In this document: one piece after another, positions 41,363-50,560 of the stretch
Layout: every line of letters starts with the position of its first letter
Numbering within the stretch: position 1 is the stretch's first letter
Source of the DNA: Sphingobium sp. Ant17
GTDB taxonomy: Bacteria; Pseudomonadota; Alphaproteobacteria; Sphingomonadales; Sphingomonadaceae
Assembly (NCBI RefSeq): GCF_000588875.1
Contig: NZ_JEMV01000023.1
Location: 3,248-67,247, forward strand
Reading direction: 5' to 3'
Length of the DNA: 64,000 bases
Program-made: the position numbers and the translations under genes
The notes under the pieces: generated by a model
The model's database searches: none
Told to the model about the DNA's origin: nothing
What the model saw: the letters and a program-made list of their open reading frames with translations, nothing else

Positions 41363-41702
41363 GCAGCCCCCCGCCCGGCTGACCAGCGCGATGCTGATCG
41401 GCGCTTTGCGACGGCGGGCGGCGGCGGATGGCGGCTTTGCCACGATCCTGGTCAAGGGTGACGACATCAGCGGCGTTATTCTGGTCCAAGCGCTGGAAAA
41501 GGGGCGCGAAACCGGGCTGTTCGAGCGGGTATCGAACTTTACCGGCGGTTATGCGTTGATGCGCTGTGGACCTGATCCCGACGACGGTGCGCAGGCCATG
41601 TCTGCTTATGTCGAGCGGCGTCGCAGGTCGGACCCCGACCTGTGGGTGATCGAACTCGACATCCCGGAAGCGGAACGGTTCGCCGCTGAAACAATCTGCT
41701 GA
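41355..41702 (+). CDS. DUF1491 family protein
   Basis: A 115-residue protein of the alphaproteobacterial DUF1491 family, with the pattern PARLTSAMLIGALRRRAAADGG, FATILVKGDDISGVILV and a C-terminal YVERRRRSDPDLWVIELDIP. It is cytosolic by composition and has no known function. The GTG start at 41355 overlaps the end of the thioesterase gene, so ptsN, the thioesterase and this gene probably form one operon. Confidence 0.85.
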   Translation: MAEQPPARLTSAMLIGALRRRAAADGGFATILVKGDDISGVILVQALEKGRETGLFERVSNFTGGYALMRCGPDPDDGAQAMSAYVERRRRSDPDLWVIELDIPEAERFAAETIC

Positions 41703-41881
41703 TCGTTGACATAGCGCAATGGCCCGTGCAGAGGCCCGCCCACGCTGAACGCGCAGGTTGCCGCAATCGTCCAAGGGGGGCGGGCGCGGTAAACACGCAG
41801 ACGGGGGGCGGCCGGTCGTCGGACAAAGTGGGTTAAAAAAGACGACGTTTCCGGCCAAGAACCGCATGTTTTTGAGTAAAA

Positions 41882-42553
41882 ATGAGTTTTCGTCTAAGAG
41901 CTGCGATCATCGCGGCCTTTGCCTTGTCCGCCGCTGCCGCGGTCACGGCGTCCGATATGTCGATGGCGGGTGAATCCATCCCCTCTTCGGTGTCCCTCTC
42001 CAGGGACGATGCGCTGACCATGGCGCCTTCGGCCGGTTCCAAGCCCGCCGTAACTTTTGCCGCGCCGCGCGAGATCGTGCAGCCTTTGGCTACGGCCCCC
42101 AAGGCCGATCATAATTCTTCCACTTTTTCGGAGATGCAGGCCGATAGCCTCGCTGCGCTGGTCGACGCCCATGGCGCGCCCGAACAGCTTGACGGCGAGA
42201 TGCAGTGCCTCGCCGGAGCGGTCTATTTCGAATCCAAGGGCGAAAGCCTGGAAGGCCAGCTGGCCGTTGCGCGCGTGATCATCAACCGCGCCGAGTCCGG
42301 CCGGTTCGCCAACAGCCTGTGCGGCGTCGTGTATCAGCCCAGCCAGTTCAGCTTCGTGCGCGGCGGTGGTATGCCGCCGATCCGCACGCAAAGCCGCAGC
42401 TGGCGCCAAGCCGTCGCCATCGCCAAGATCGCGATGACCGACAGCTGGGACAGCCGGGCCGAAGGCGCGCTCTTCTTTCACGCCCGCCGCGTTTCGCCGG
42501 GCTGGGGCAAGGCGAAGCTGGCGATGATCGACAATCATATCTTCTATCGCTGA
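41882..42553 (+). CDS. Cell wall hydrolase (SleB-like)
   Basis: A 223-residue exported hydrolase. The signal peptide is MSFRLRAAIIAAFALSAAAA. A Ser/Ala/Pro-rich linker leads to a C-terminal SleB/hydrolase_2 domain: LAGAVYFESKGESLEGQLAV (catalytic Glu), ARVIINRAESGRF, QPSQFSFVRGG and SRAEGALFFHARRVSPGW. The family cleaves peptidoglycan glycan strands in spore formers; in sphingomonads it is probably an envelope-remodelling enzyme. A strong terminator follows. Confidence 0.92.
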   Translation: MSFRLRAAIIAAFALSAAAAVTASDMSMAGESIPSSVSLSRDDALTMAPSAGSKPAVTFAAPREIVQPLATAPKADHNSSTFSEMQADSLAALVDAHGAPEQLDGEMQCLAGAVYFESKGESLEGQLAVARVIINRAESGRFANSLCGVVYQPSQFSFVRGGGMPPIRTQSRSWRQAVAIAKIAMTDSWDSRAEGALFFHARRVSPGWGKAKLAMIDNHIFYR

Positions 42554-42593
42554 GTATTGCGGAATGTGCTGAGGCACATTTCGGTACACATCA

Positions 42594-42636
42594 AAAAAGG
42601 CCGGTTCGGATTTTTTCGAATCGGCCTTTTCTTTTG
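42594..42636 (+). terminator. Rho-independent terminator of the SleB-like gene
   Basis: AAAAGGCCGGTTCG pairs with CGAATCGGCCTTTT around GATTTTTT, with one G-T wobble, and is followed by CTTTTG. The A- and T-rich flanks make it potentially bidirectional. Confidence 0.85.
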
Positions 42637-42662
42637 TTCCTGCCTTGTTCTATGATTGCCGC

Positions 42663-43157
42663 ATGACCGCAGCCCTGACCGAGACTTGTTCCTCCCTGAC
42701 CGACGGCACGGCGCTGGCGGTAGCGCGGGGGACGCTGCGCCTGTTCTTCCGCCACGACATGAGCGGGATAATGGAAGTGCCGCTGCCCAACGGGCGGCGT
42801 GCCGACATCATGGCGATCGATGGGGCTGGGCGGCTGACCATCGTCGAAATCAAGTGCAGCCGCGCCGACTTGCTCGGCGACATGAAATGGCCCGACTATT
42901 TCGACTATTGCGACCGCTATTTCTGGGCGGTGCCAATGGGGTTCGACCTGTCTTTGTTCGACAGCGAAGCGCTATGGCCCGCGCGCACCGGGTTGATCGT
43001 CGCCGATCAATATGATGCTGAGCTGGTACGGCCCGCGCCGATCGAACCGCTGGCGGCGGCGCGGCGCAAGGCGGAGACGCTGCGCTTCGCCCGCAGGGCC
43101 GCGCGGCGGCTGACCGCGATCAACGACCCGGACCATGCCGCGGAGATCGGCTGGTAA
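42663..43157 (+). CDS. mmcB: MmcB family DNA repair protein
   Basis: A 164-residue protein of the DUF1052/MmcB family, a predicted nuclease needed for mitomycin C resistance in Caulobacter. The PD-(D/E)XK-like core is ADIMAIDGAGRLTIVEIKCS (Asp, then Glu-x-Lys), followed by ADLLGDMKWPDYFDYCDRYFW. The start at 42663 (MTAALTETCSS) fits the family; an upstream frame runs through the terminator. Monocistronic. Confidence 0.92.
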   Translation: MTAALTETCSSLTDGTALAVARGTLRLFFRHDMSGIMEVPLPNGRRADIMAIDGAGRLTIVEIKCSRADLLGDMKWPDYFDYCDRYFWAVPMGFDLSLFDSEALWPARTGLIVADQYDAELVRPAPIEPLAAARRKAETLRFARRAARRLTAINDPDHAAEIGW

Positions 43158-43181
43158 GGGGGAAATGAGCTACCCGAAAAT

Positions 43182-43300
43182 CCGTTCGGGCTGAGCTTGT
43201 CGAAGCCCTGCCATTCGTCCTCAATAAGAAGAAAAGCCCCTTTCGACTGCCTGTTAAGGCAGGCGCTCAGGACAGGCTTCGACAGGCTCAGGGCGAACGG
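43182..43300. repeat. Dispersed palindromic repeat, copy 2 (compound)
   Basis: The left arm CCGTTCGGGCTGAGCTTGTC (43182-43201, continuing GAAGCC) and the right arm CTTCGACAGGCTCAGGGCGA (43278-43297, continuing ACGG) are inverted copies of the repeat at 34119-34193. The spacer holds a second, degenerate partial arm (CTCAGGACAGGCTTCGACAG) and its own small hairpin GCCTGTTAAGGCAGGC. It lies between convergent mmcB and the ankyrin gene. Confidence 0.85.
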
Positions 43301-43327
43301 AGGAAGGGAGACCAGCCTAGCTCGCTA

Positions 43328-43939
43328 TCAGAAAACCGGACCCTGCACTGGGCCTGCGGGCTTGGCGGCAGGCTTGGCGGCGGCGAGGGCTTCGATGAGG
43401 CCGGGGGTGCGGCCGTCGCGGGCGGCATAGTCGCGCGCGGACATGCCGGCGATACTGTCGCGCTTGTCGGGGTTGGCGCCCTGCGCCACCAGCAGGCGGA
43501 CCAGGCCGAGGTCGCGCAATTGCACGGCGCGGATCAACGGGGTTTCGCCGCTGCCATTGGTCTTGTCGACCTGCGCCTTGTTGGCGAGCAGCGTCTGTAC
43601 ACCCTCCTCAAACCGGCCCTGTACCGCGTCCATCAGCGGGGTATTGCCGTCGCTGTCGGTCAGGTTGGGGTTCGCGCCCTTGGCGAGCAGGAAGGACAGC
43701 CAGGTCGCGTCGCGGCGCGCGACCACGATATGCAGGGCATTTTCACCGCTGTTGATGTCGCGGCTGTTGATGACGGTGGAGCCGGGTTTCTGGATCAGGT
43801 CGGTGACCTTCTCCCCATCCTTGTCCTTCACCGCCTTCAGGAAATTATAGGCGTCGGAAAATTGCGCCTGGGCGGGGCCGGGCACCAAAAGCGCCAGCGC
43901 GATCATGGTCATCATAGCGGAAACAAACTTGGTCTTCAT
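43328..43939 (-). CDS. Exported ankyrin-repeat protein
   Basis: A 203-residue protein with a Sec signal peptide (residues 1-25, ending GPAQAQF). Four ankyrin repeats follow: SGENALHIVVARRDATWLSF, DGNTPLMDAVQGRFEEGVQT, SGETPLIRAVQLRDLGLVRL and MSARDYAARDGRTPGLIEAL. An Ala/Lys/Pro tail ends it. Periplasmic ankyrin proteins can inhibit catalases or bind envelope partners, but no role is evident. It is divergent from the SCO1 gene, with about 57 bases between starts. Confidence 0.9.
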   Translation of the reverse strand: MKTKFVSAMMTMIALALLVPGPAQAQFSDAYNFLKAVKDKDGEKVTDLIQKPGSTVINSRDINSGENALHIVVARRDATWLSFLLAKGANPNLTDSDGNTPLMDAVQGRFEEGVQTLLANKAQVDKTNGSGETPLIRAVQLRDLGLVRLLVAQGANPDKRDSIAGMSARDYAARDGRTPGLIEALAAAKPAAKPAGPVQGPVF

Positions 43940-43996
43940 CGTCGCGCCCCGTTGCATTTGCAAATCCATCCCTAGCAGGGCATGGCTGGCCACGCC

Positions 43997-44635
43997 ATGA
44001 ACAAAGCCCGGATGCTCCTCACCCTGCCCTGTCTCGCCCTATTGGCTGCCTGTAATATGGGCGGCGGGGGCAATGCATCAAGCGGGGACAGCGTGCAGGG
44101 CGAACTGGTCGGTGCGCGGATCGGCGCGCCCTTCACCCTGACCGATCAGGATGGCAAGCCTGCGCGCTGGGAGGATTATAAGGGCCAGTATCGGCTCGTC
44201 TATTTCGGCTATACCTATTGCCCCGACGTCTGCCCGGTCGATCTGCAACGGATCATGCAGGCTTTTGCTCAATTCGAAAAGGCTGCGCCCGAGCGCGCCG
44301 CACAAGTGCAGCCGATCCTGATCAGCGTCGATCCCCAGCGGGACACGCCGGCCGTTCTGAAAACCTACGTCGCGGCGTTCCATCCCCGTCTCGTCGGCCT
44401 GACCGGTACGCCCGAACAGATCGCCAAGGTCGCCAAGGATTTCGTCGTCATCTACAATAAGGAAGGCGAGCCGGGCATGAGCGACTATCTGGTCGGGCAT
44501 AGCCGCACACCCTATCTGTTCGATCCCGACGGCAAGCCGATGGCGCTGGTGCCGGTGGATGACCCCAGCACGCCGAAAGTCGATGAGGGCGCGCCCGACA
44601 CAGTGCTGGCGTTTCTGGAAAAATGGATCAAGTGA
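43997..44635 (+). CDS. SCO1/SenC copper chaperone lipoprotein
   Basis: A 212-residue SCO-family protein that delivers copper to cytochrome c oxidase or reduces its Cu site. The lipobox is LAAC. The thioredoxin-like fold carries the copper ligands in YTYCPDVCPVDL (CxxxC) and the distal His in DYLVGHSRTPYLFDPDG. The start at 43997 (MNKARMLLTLP) is used; an ATG 15 bases earlier is in frame. Its last codons overlap the ATG of the YcgN-like gene. Confidence 0.93.
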   Translation: MNKARMLLTLPCLALLAACNMGGGGNASSGDSVQGELVGARIGAPFTLTDQDGKPARWEDYKGQYRLVYFGYTYCPDVCPVDLQRIMQAFAQFEKAAPERAAQVQPILISVDPQRDTPAVLKTYVAAFHPRLVGLTGTPEQIAKVAKDFVVIYNKEGEPGMSDYLVGHSRTPYLFDPDGKPMALVPVDDPSTPKVDEGAPDTVLAFLEKWIK

Positions 44636-45060
44636 CGCCGTTCTGGGAAAAGCCGCTCGACAAGCTCGACCGCGCTGAATGGGAAGCCTTGTGCGACGGG
44701 TGCGGCAAATGCTGCCTGCACAAGGCCGAAGATGAGGATAGCGGGCGCATCTATCCCACCAATGTCGCTTGCCGCCTGCTCGACCGGCAAAGTGGCCAGT
44801 GCAGTAATTATAAGAATCGGCGCAAGTTCGTGCCCGATTGCGTGCGGCTGACTCCGGCCAACGTACGCCAGATCAGCTGGTTGCCGCGCACCTGCGCCTA
44901 TCGGCTGCGCGGGGAGGGGTTGCCGCTGCCCGACTGGCATTATCTGCTGTCGGGCGACCGGGAATCGGTGCATCGGGCGCGCGAATCGGTGCGCGGCTGG
45001 ACCGTGGCGGAGGCCGATGCGGGCGACTGGGAGAATCATCTTGTCGACCGGGACATCTGA
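44623..45060 (+). CDS. YcgN family cysteine-cluster protein
   Basis: A 145-residue UPF0260 protein. The Cys pattern is EALCDGCGKCCLHKAE, VACRLLD, GQCSNYKNR, VPDCVRL and RTCAYRLRGEG, which suggests a metal or Fe-S cluster (YkgJ/zinc-iron chelating type). It starts within the last codons of the SCO1 gene. The function is not established. Confidence 0.92.
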   Translation: MDQVTPFWEKPLDKLDRAEWEALCDGCGKCCLHKAEDEDSGRIYPTNVACRLLDRQSGQCSNYKNRRKFVPDCVRLTPANVRQISWLPRTCAYRLRGEGLPLPDWHYLLSGDRESVHRARESVRGWTVAEADAGDWENHLVDRDI

Positions 45061-45757
45061 TCCCGACGCCGCGATCCTGATCGACGGCGTTCCGATGCCG
45101 GTACGGGTGCGACGGTCGGCACGAGCGCGCGCTTACCGGCTGACGATTGACGGGACGCGGGGTGAATTGCGTCTGTCGATGCCGGTGCGCGCGAATTTGA
45201 AGCGGGCGCTGGGCTGGGCGCAGGATCATGAGGGTTGGGTGCGGCAGCAACTCGCGCGGCAGCCTGTGTTGACGCCGCTGATCGATGGCGCGGTCTTTCC
45301 GCTGGAGGGGCGCGAGGTGCGTATCTGTTGGGAGGCGGGCGCGAGCCGGACGATCCGGTTGGAGGGCGACCGGCTGCTATTGGGCGGCGCGGCGGAATCG
45401 GTCAGTGCGCGGGTGCTGCGCTGGCTGGTGCGGCGGGCCAAAGCGGTGTTGGAGACCGAGACGCAAGAATTGGCGCGCGACCATGGGCTGATCGTTGCGT
45501 CAGTGGGCGTGGGCGATCCGCGCAGCCGCTGGGGCAGTTGCACGTCGTCGGGCGCGATCCGCTATAGCTGGCGGCTGATCCTGTGCCCGCCCAACGTGCG
45601 GCGCGCGACGGTGGCACATGAATTGGCGCATCTGCTGCACATGGACCACAGCCCGGCGTTCCACGCCGCCCATGCGCGCATTTATGGTGCCGACCCCAAG
45701 CCTGCGCGCGCGTGGCTGCGCGCGCATGGGGCCGGGCTGCATCGCTATACGGGGTAG
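45017..45757 (+). CDS. M48-type metal-dependent hydrolase (YgjP/DUF45)
   Basis: A 246-residue zincin-like protein of the YgjP (DUF45) family. RSRWGSCTSSGAIRYSWRLI and the zinc motif ATVAHELAHLLHMDHSPAFH (HExxH plus a downstream His) are clear. The N-terminal beta-rich half begins VRRSARARAYRLTIDGTRGE. The ATG at 45017 overlaps the previous gene by 44 bases; a TTG at 45041 is an alternative. The peptidase activity is inferred, and a role in nuclease-associated housekeeping is not proven. Confidence 0.88.
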   Translation: MRATGRIILSTGTSDPDAAILIDGVPMPVRVRRSARARAYRLTIDGTRGELRLSMPVRANLKRALGWAQDHEGWVRQQLARQPVLTPLIDGAVFPLEGREVRICWEAGASRTIRLEGDRLLLGGAAESVSARVLRWLVRRAKAVLETETQELARDHGLIVASVGVGDPRSRWGSCTSSGAIRYSWRLILCPPNVRRATVAHELAHLLHMDHSPAFHAAHARIYGADPKPARAWLRAHGAGLHRYTG

Positions 45758-45762
45758 GGCGC

Positions 45763-46023
45763 ATGGCGCGCAAAAAACGCTATCTGACGGCCACGATGGC
45801 GGACGGCTATGTCAAGACGATCGGGCCGACGGCGGACCCCTTCACCCATTATTGGCGGATCGTCGCCTTGCTCGACAATGGCAAGACGGAGGCGTTCTGG
45901 GGCCACGCGCGTTCGCTGGCCGAGGCGCGCAAGAAGCGGACAGCGGCGGAGGATGGCGCGCGGATGCGGGGGTGGAAAAGCTATAGCTTCGAGATTGCGG
46001 AGTTGGTCGAGACGCCAGCTTAG
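45763..46023 (+). CDS. Conserved hypothetical protein (86 aa)
   Basis: A small basic protein beginning MARKKRYLTATMADGYVKTIG with FTHYWRIVALLDNGK and a Lys/Arg/Ala-rich helix (SLAEARKKRTAAEDGARMR). No domain, signal peptide or membrane segment is recognised. It starts 5 bases after the YgjP-like gene and converges with trhO, overlapping it by 4 bases after frame repair. Confidence 0.65.
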   Translation: MARKKRYLTATMADGYVKTIGPTADPFTHYWRIVALLDNGKTEAFWGHARSLAEARKKRTAAEDGARMRGWKSYSFEIAELVETPA

Positions 46024-46843
46024 CCCCGATGCGGCCACACCCCTGACCCATCGGCCTCGCATATATGCTCGGCATCATTGGGATAGGGCAGGCCACAGCG
46101 CGGCAGGTGCTATAGTCGCCGAGCGTGAGGCCATGGCCCACCGCGACCCGCTCATCGAAGACATAGCAATCGCCCTGCCAGCGGCTTTCGCTCTCCGGCA
46201 TTTCCTCTAGATAGCGCAATATGCCACCCTTGAGATGATAGACCTCGTCAAAGCCGCGCGCCTTCACCAGCGCGGTGGATTTTTCGCAGCGTATGCCGCC
46301 GGTGCAGAACATCGCGATCTTGGGCGTCCGGCCCTGATCGCGCAGATTTTGGGCAAAATCGTCGAACCAGCCGGGAAAATCGCGAAAGGCGCGGGTTTCA
46401 GGATCGATCGCGCCCTCGAACGTGCCGATCGCGACTTCATAGGCGTTGCGCGTGTCTATGAGGATCGTGTCGGGGTCGGCGATCAGCGCATTCCATTCGG
46501 CGGGGCCGAGATGCGTGCCCGCCTGGCTCGCGGGGTCAAGGTCGTCGACGCCTAGCGTGACGATCTCCGGCTTCACCTTGACCTTCATCCGGGCGAAGGG
46601 CGCGCTGGTGGCGGTCGAATATTTGACGTCGAGGTCGGCGCAGCCGGGCAGGGTGCGGATATGGGCGACCAGCGGCGCGATTGTCTCGGCGCTGCCCGCC
46701 ACGGTGCCGTTAATCCCTTCGCGCGCGACGATCAGCGTGCCGCAGGTGCCAAGATCGGCGCAGCGCGCGCGCAGATCGGCGGCAATGGCGTCGGGATCGG
46801 GGAATGTGGCGAACCGGTAGAGGGCAGCGACGGTATAGGACAT
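46020..46843 (-). CDS. trhO: tRNA uridine-5-hydroxylase / rhodanese-like TrhO, 3' frameshift
   Basis: TrhO hydroxylates U34 of tRNAs. The N-terminal part (SYTVAALYRFATFPDPDAIA) and the rhodanese domain (ILIDTRNAYEVAIGTFEGAI; catalytic loop IAMFCTGGIRCEKSTALV) are intact, with LKGGILRYLEEMPESES. Near the 3' end the zinc-type tail breaks: TGCCGCGCTGTGG at about 46100 should read TGCCGGCGCTGTGG, giving DYSTCRRCGLPYPNDAEHIC and a stop at 46020-46022. As written the frame runs on to 45842 with nonsense. One G of GGC is lost again. Confidence 0.88.
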
Positions 46844-46910
46844 GGGGGTGGCCTATAGGGCTTTGGGCGGCCTCTTGAAAGCGGCCACGGACAGGCGCAT
46901 AGGCAGGGGC

Positions 46911-47570
46911 ATGGTTCCCCTTTCGTTCGCTGGTCATGCTTTCCTCGCGCTGCCCGAAGCCGCGCTGTTCTGGCCGGCGCAGGGCGCTTTGCTGGTTGCC
47001 GACCTGCATTTCGAAAAGGCGAGCTGGTATGCCCGTTTCGGTCAGTTCCTGCCCCCCCATGACAGCGAAGCGACGCTGGACGTGATCGAGGCGCTGGTCG
47101 CGCGCACGGGTGCGCGGGCGGTCTGGTCGCTGGGCGACAGTTTCCACGATGCCGATGGCGCGGCGCGGCTGGATCCGCAGGCGCGCGCCCGGCTCGATGC
47201 GCTGACGCAGCGGCTGGAGTGGACCTGGATCACGGGCAATCATGATGTCGGCATGGCGGCGATGCCGGGCGGGCGACGGGTCGCCGAAGCGCTGGTCGAG
47301 GGGGTCTGGCTGCGGCATGAGGCGGCGCGCGATGATGTGCGGCCCGAAATATCCGGTCACTTCCACCCCAAGCTGCGCCTGTCGCTGCGCGGGCGCCATG
47401 TGGCGCGGCGCTGCTTCGTTGCGTCGGAAACGAAGCTGATTCTGCCTGCGCTGGGAGCCCTGACTGGCGGGCTGGATGCGGACCATGGCGAGATTCGCCG
47501 GGCCGTGGGGCCGGGTGCAGCCGCGCTGGTGCCGGTTGCGGACCGAATGCTGCGCTTTCCGTTATCGTAA
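46911..47570 (+). CDS. pdeM: Ligase-associated DNA damage response endonuclease PdeM
   Basis: A 219-residue metallophosphoesterase of the PdeM type. Metal motifs in order: LLVADLHFEKASWYARFG, VWSLGDSFHDADG, WITGNHDVGM and PEISGHFHPKLRL. The family usually sits next to an ATP-dependent DNA ligase and lhr helicase, but those are not in this window. The start at 46911 follows GGCAGGGGC; longer in-frame starts lie within the trhO leader. Confidence 0.88.
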   Translation: MVPLSFAGHAFLALPEAALFWPAQGALLVADLHFEKASWYARFGQFLPPHDSEATLDVIEALVARTGARAVWSLGDSFHDADGAARLDPQARARLDALTQRLEWTWITGNHDVGMAAMPGGRRVAEALVEGVWLRHEAARDDVRPEISGHFHPKLRLSLRGRHVARRCFVASETKLILPALGALTGGLDADHGEIRRAVGPGAAALVPVADRMLRFPLS

Positions 47571-47758
47571 AGCGACGCTACGGAAACCGGAAATTAAGCC
47601 GTTGCCGATAAGCAACAGAGCATGAATATTCTGTCACCGCATCCGCAAAAAAGCGCAGAAATGCTAGGGTCTCTTGCCTTCACCCTGCTGTGGCAGCATA
47701 ATCACCCGCACGTCCCGACCCGGCAAAAAGCCGCGCGGGCAGGAGAGGATTGACCATC
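47571..47758 (+). promoter_or_regulatory. Leader of the TonB receptor gene
   Basis: About 190 bases upstream of the receptor gene. GGCAGGAGAGGATTG before the ATG contains a strong ribosome-binding site. No iron (Fur) box or other operator was recognised with confidence. Confidence 0.35.
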
Positions 47759-50560
47759 ATGACCAACAAGAGCCTTTGGGCATCGACCGCTGCGGTGATT
47801 GCGCTCGTCATGGGTGCGACCGGCGCGCAGGCGCAGGACAGTGCGGCACCGCAGGCCGCCGCCGAGCAGGACTCAGCGGAAATCATCGTCACCGCCACCC
47901 GCCGCGCCAGTGCGCTGTCGGACGTGCCGATCGCCGTGTCGGCGGTCAGCGCGCAGGCGATGCAGAATAGCGGCGCAAGCGACATCCGCACGCTCAACCA
48001 GCTTGCCCCCTCGCTGCTCGTTTCCTCCACCGGGTCCGAAGCCAATGCATCGGCGCGTATCCGCGGCATCGGCACGGTCGGCGACAATCCCGGCCTCGAA
48101 AGTTCGGTCGCGGTGTTCATCGACGGCGTCTATCGTTCGCGCACGGGCGCGGGCCTCAACGAACTGGGCGAGATCGAACGGGTCGAAGTGCTGCGCGGGC
48201 CGCAGGGCACTTTGTTTGGCCGTAATGCATCGGCGGGCCTCATCAACATCATCAGCAAGGCCCCCGAACAGACCTTCCATGCCAAGGGTGAGATCACCTA
48301 TGGCAATTATGATTATTGGCGGTTGTCGGGCCGCGTGACCGGGCCGGTGGCGGACGGCATCGCGCTCAGCCTGGATGGCGTATGGTCCAAGCGCGACGGC
48401 TTCTTCACGCTGCGCGATACGGCGGGGGAGAAGGTCGGTGATACCAATGATCGCGACCGCTATTTCTTGCGCGGGCAGGCGCTGATCGAACCCAATGATG
48501 ATCTGTCGATCCGCCTGATCGGCGATTATACCAACCGCGATGAAAGCTGCTGCGGCGCGACCTATACCGAAGCGCGGGAGCGTCGCCCCGCCGCAGGCGG
48601 TGGCTTCACCGATGCGCCGTTCAACCGGATCGCGGCGATCCTGGCCGGACAGGGCAGCGTCATTCCCGCCGACCCCTATGACCGCGACCTGACGATCACG
48701 CCGGGCCGCGACTATGTGAGTAAATTGAAGGACTGGGGCGTTTCGGGCGAGATCAATTACGACCTCGGCGGCGTGGCGCTGACCAGCATCACCGCCTATC
48801 GCGATTACAAGTCCAGCGATTATGGCGATTATGACTATAATCGCGCCGATCTTCTCTATCGCGATCCGGGCACCTATCGCCAGTTCAAGACCTTCACCCA
48901 GGAATTGCGTGCGCAGGGGTCGGCGTTCAACGACGCGCTCGACTGGCTGGTTGGCGGCTATTACGCCAATGAACGGCTGACCTTGCAGGACAATATCCGC
49001 TTCGGGGCGGACTATGGCCGCTTTGCCGCCTGCCGCCTGATGGCAGGCGCCGGGGTGAACAGCAATTTCACCGCACAGCAACTTGCGGCTTGCGGCAGTG
49101 GCCTGGCCACCCAGCCGCTGATCGCGGGGACGCAGGCCAATCTCAATGCCGGGCTGACCGCGGCGTTGATCAGCGCCGGACTGCCAGCCCCAGTTGCGGC
49201 GGGGCAAGCGGGCGCAATCTCGACGGGCCTGGGCAATGGCCTGCGCGCATTGGCTGCGATCCCGTCAGGCACGGGCGACGTTGGGTCGATCTATCGCCAG
49301 AAGAGCGAGAATTGGGCGATCTTCACCCATAATATCATTCACGTGACCAAGCGGCTCGATCTGACGCTCGGCCTGCGTTACACCCATGAAAGCAAGCGCT
49401 TTTCAGCGGACCTCAACAATAATAACGCGACGTGTGCGGCGTTGCAGTCCTCCGCTTTGCCGGGCCTTGCCACCAACCCGGCGCTGGGCAGTGCAGCGAC
49501 GCTGGCGGGCGGCATCCTGACCCTCGGCTGCCTTGGCAATGCTTCGACCAGCCTCAATGCGCTCGACCTCAATGACAAGATCAGCGACGGCGAACTGTCG
49601 GGCACGGCGGTCCTGTCGTGGAAGGCAACCGACGATCTGCTGCTCTATGGCAGCTATTCCAAGGGCTATAAGGCGGGCGGCTTCAACCTTGACCGCTTCC
49701 AGCTGGGATCGACCGGGCTGAATGCCGTTCCCGCCGTCTTCGCGCCGCGCACCAATGCCGACGTCACCAGTCTGCGCTTCGCCGCCGAAAAGGTCGATGC
49801 GTTTGAAATCGGCCTGAAATACAGCCAGCCCAAATGGAGCGCGAACGTCGCCGCCTTCCGTCAGGAGTTCAAGAATTTCCAGCTGAACACCTTCAACGGC
49901 ACCAGCTTCGTCGTGCAGAATATCAATGGTTGCGACAGCGCGCTGTCGGCCGCGCGCACGTGCGGGTCGGACGATGTGGGGCCAGGGCTGATCAGCCAGG
50001 GCGTCGAACTGGAAATGACTGCCACCCCGGCGCGCAATTTTCGGGTGACCGGTGGCTTCACCTATGCCGAAGCCAAGTTCGCCAGCCGTCTGGTGGGCAG
50101 CGGCGATGGCAGCGTGCCGCTCGACCCGGCGCTGTTCCTGTTGCCCGGATCCATCAACAGCAATGCGCCCAAGATGGTGACGACCGCCAGCGCGGCGTGG
50201 ACCCCGGACATCGGTTCAGGCGGCCTCTCGGCGCTCTTCTATGTCGATGGCCGCATGACCAGCGACTTCAACACCGGGTCTGACCTGTTCCCGGAGAAGA
50301 ATCAGGACGGCTTCGCCGTCGTCAATGCGCGCGTCGGCCTGCGTGGCCCGAACCAGCGCTGGGCGATCGAATTGTGGGGCCAGAATATCTTCAACCAGGA
50401 TTATACCCAGGTGGCGTTCAGCAGTCCGCTCCAGTCCAGCAGCCCCGGCACGTCGACCACGGGTCAATTCGCTCAGGGCGCGCCGATGGCCAACCAGTTG
50501 ATCTCCGCCTATCTGGCCGAACCACGCACCTATGGCATCACGTTGCGGGGGAGTTTCTGA
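47759..50560 (+). CDS. TonB-dependent receptor
   Basis: A receptor of about 933 residues for energised uptake across the outer membrane. A signal peptide ends near TGAQAQDSA. The TonB box-like AEIIVTATRR is followed by the plug domain (ALSDVPIAVSAVSAQAMQNS; LGEIERVEVLRGPQGTLFGR; NASAGLINIISKAPE). A 22-strand barrel ends in YGITLRGSF. Two long Ala/Gly-rich insertions (about 430-500 and 560-600) contain Cys pairs. The substrate is unknown; sphingomonads carry many such receptors for glycans and aromatics. Its 3' end overlaps yggS by 23 bases, convergently. Confidence 0.93.
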   Translation: MTNKSLWASTAAVIALVMGATGAQAQDSAAPQAAAEQDSAEIIVTATRRASALSDVPIAVSAVSAQAMQNSGASDIRTLNQLAPSLLVSSTGSEANASARIRGIGTVGDNPGLESSVAVFIDGVYRSRTGAGLNELGEIERVEVLRGPQGTLFGRNASAGLINIISKAPEQTFHAKGEITYGNYDYWRLSGRVTGPVADGIALSLDGVWSKRDGFFTLRDTAGEKVGDTNDRDRYFLRGQALIEPNDDLSIRLIGDYTNRDESCCGATYTEARERRPAAGGGFTDAPFNRIAAILAGQGSVIPADPYDRDLTITPGRDYVSKLKDWGVSGEINYDLGGVALTSITAYRDYKSSDYGDYDYNRADLLYRDPGTYRQFKTFTQELRAQGSAFNDALDWLVGGYYANERLTLQDNIRFGADYGRFAACRLMAGAGVNSNFTAQQLAACGSGLATQPLIAGTQANLNAGLTAALISAGLPAPVAAGQAGAISTGLGNGLRALAAIPSGTGDVGSIYRQKSENWAIFTHNIIHVTKRLDLTLGLRYTHESKRFSADLNNNNATCAALQSSALPGLATNPALGSAATLAGGILTLGCLGNASTSLNALDLNDKISDGELSGTAVLSWKATDDLLLYGSYSKGYKAGGFNLDRFQLGSTGLNAVPAVFAPRTNADVTSLRFAAEKVDAFEIGLKYSQPKWSANVAAFRQEFKNFQLNTFNGTSFVVQNINGCDSALSAARTCGSDDVGPGLISQGVELEMTATPARNFRVTGGFTYAEAKFASRLVGSGDGSVPLDPALFLLPGSINSNAPKMVTTASAAWTPDIGSGGLSALFYVDGRMTSDFNTGSDLFPEKNQDGFAVVNARVGLRGPNQRWAIELWGQNIFNQDYTQVAFSSPLQSSSPGTSTTGQFAQGAPMANQLISAYLAEPRTYGITLRGSF

